Part shown: in pieces, positions 13,862 to 14,150 of the stretch | Numbering within the stretch: position 1 is the stretch's first letter | How the letters are laid out: every line of letters begins with the position of its first letter | Assembly: GCA_949902685.1 (NCBI GenBank) | Contig: CATLDS010000005.1 | Location: forward strand, 1-14,150 | Direction: 5' to 3' | From: an uncultured Christensenellaceae bacterium | Lineage (GTDB): Bacteria > Bacillota > Clostridia > Christensenellales > UBA1242 | Length of the DNA stretch: 14,150 nucleotides | Notes under the pieces: generated by a model | Told to the model about the DNA's origin: nothing | Seen by the model: the letters and a program-made list of their open reading frames with translations, nothing else | Databases searched by the model: none | Program-made: the position numbers and the translations under genes

Positions 13862-14150
13862 ATTTTATCTATTAGTTCGTTTAGCCTGTTCTTGCAAATA
13901 TCTAAGCCAAGGATCAGCATGATTGAATATAGGTCTGGACTGTTGACTTTTCCTGTCATTGCAAGACGCACAAATTTGGATGCATCAGTTATATTACCTG
14001 CATATTTAGTTGGGTCTTGCTTATATGTCTTATTATCAGTGAAATGATGTCTAAACGCAACCGACTTTAAGTTATCAAACCATACACTATTATTCTCTGC
14101 CTCTAGATAAGTATCTCTATATTCTATTAAGAAATCCATTATTGCTTGTT
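13846..14150 (-). CDS. gltX: Glutamyl-tRNA synthetase, C-terminal part (5' end outside window)
   Basis: The frame stays open through the right edge (codons for Q-A-I precede the first in-window Met at 14139), so this is the last 100 residues or so of a longer gene. The segment matches the all-helical anticodon-binding end of class I glutamyl-tRNA synthetases: a first helix (YRDTYLEAENNSVWFDNLKS), then an ASKFVRLAMTGKVNSPDLYS element equivalent to the family's LRVALTGKxxSPxLF signature, and a final LGLDICKNRLNELI helix. The catalytic part is not in view, so discriminating and non-discriminating forms cannot be told apart. It ends in a bidirectional terminator. Confidence 0.85.
   Translation of the reverse strand, partial: QAIMDFLIEYRDTYLEAENNSVWFDNLKSVAFRHHFTDNKTYKQDPTKYAGNITDASKFVRLAMTGKVNSPDLYSIMLILGLDICKNRLNELIDKIKNEN

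Overview
This is an AT-rich chromosomal segment with strong AGGAGG-type ribosome binding sites, consensus sigma-A-like promoters and U-tract terminators. These features, together with FtsH, YchF, UppP, a CvpA-TyrS pair and a classic acyl carrier protein, point to a Gram-positive, Firmicutes-type bacterium. My best guess is an uncultured anaerobic clostridial lineage, but the sequence alone does not give a name. I see no plasmid, transposon or CRISPR signature.

Left part (1-5200): the start of a gene running off the left edge, a small exported protein, an unrecognised 306-residue protein divergent from acpP, a small membrane-anchored protein, and ftsH. Middle (5200-9270): a cvpA-like gene overlapping in regulation with tyrS, then convergent ychF, then divergent uppP. 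Next (9293-11298): a WG-repeat-like protein and a surface lipoprotein with a beta-helix-like body, both on the minus strand and each with its own promoter and terminator.

Right part (11500-14150) is the most interesting. About 570 nt without any usable reading frame (11837-12410) has a near-consensus promoter, a closing helix joining its two ends and many internal hairpins. It lies directly upstream of a small four-helix membrane protein of the OapA family (12450-13007). I read this as an OLE RNA (ornate, large, extremophilic RNA) with its partner OapA, a membrane ribonucleoprotein known from Gram-positive anaerobes and extremophiles. A strong intrinsic terminator for this unit appears to lie inside the next, convergent gene. 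The system sits between a small XRE regulator and a divergent pair (a DUF6809-like protein and a double-XRE protein) whose shared promoter region has a 19-nt direct repeat. The right edge holds the 3' end of a glutamyl-tRNA synthetase gene.

Most housekeeping genes here act independently: membrane proteolysis (FtsH), tyrosyl-tRNA supply (TyrS), ribosome-associated ATPase (YchF), lipid carrier recycling (UppP) and fatty-acid carrier (AcpP). The OLE-OapA unit is the only multi-component RNA-protein system visible.
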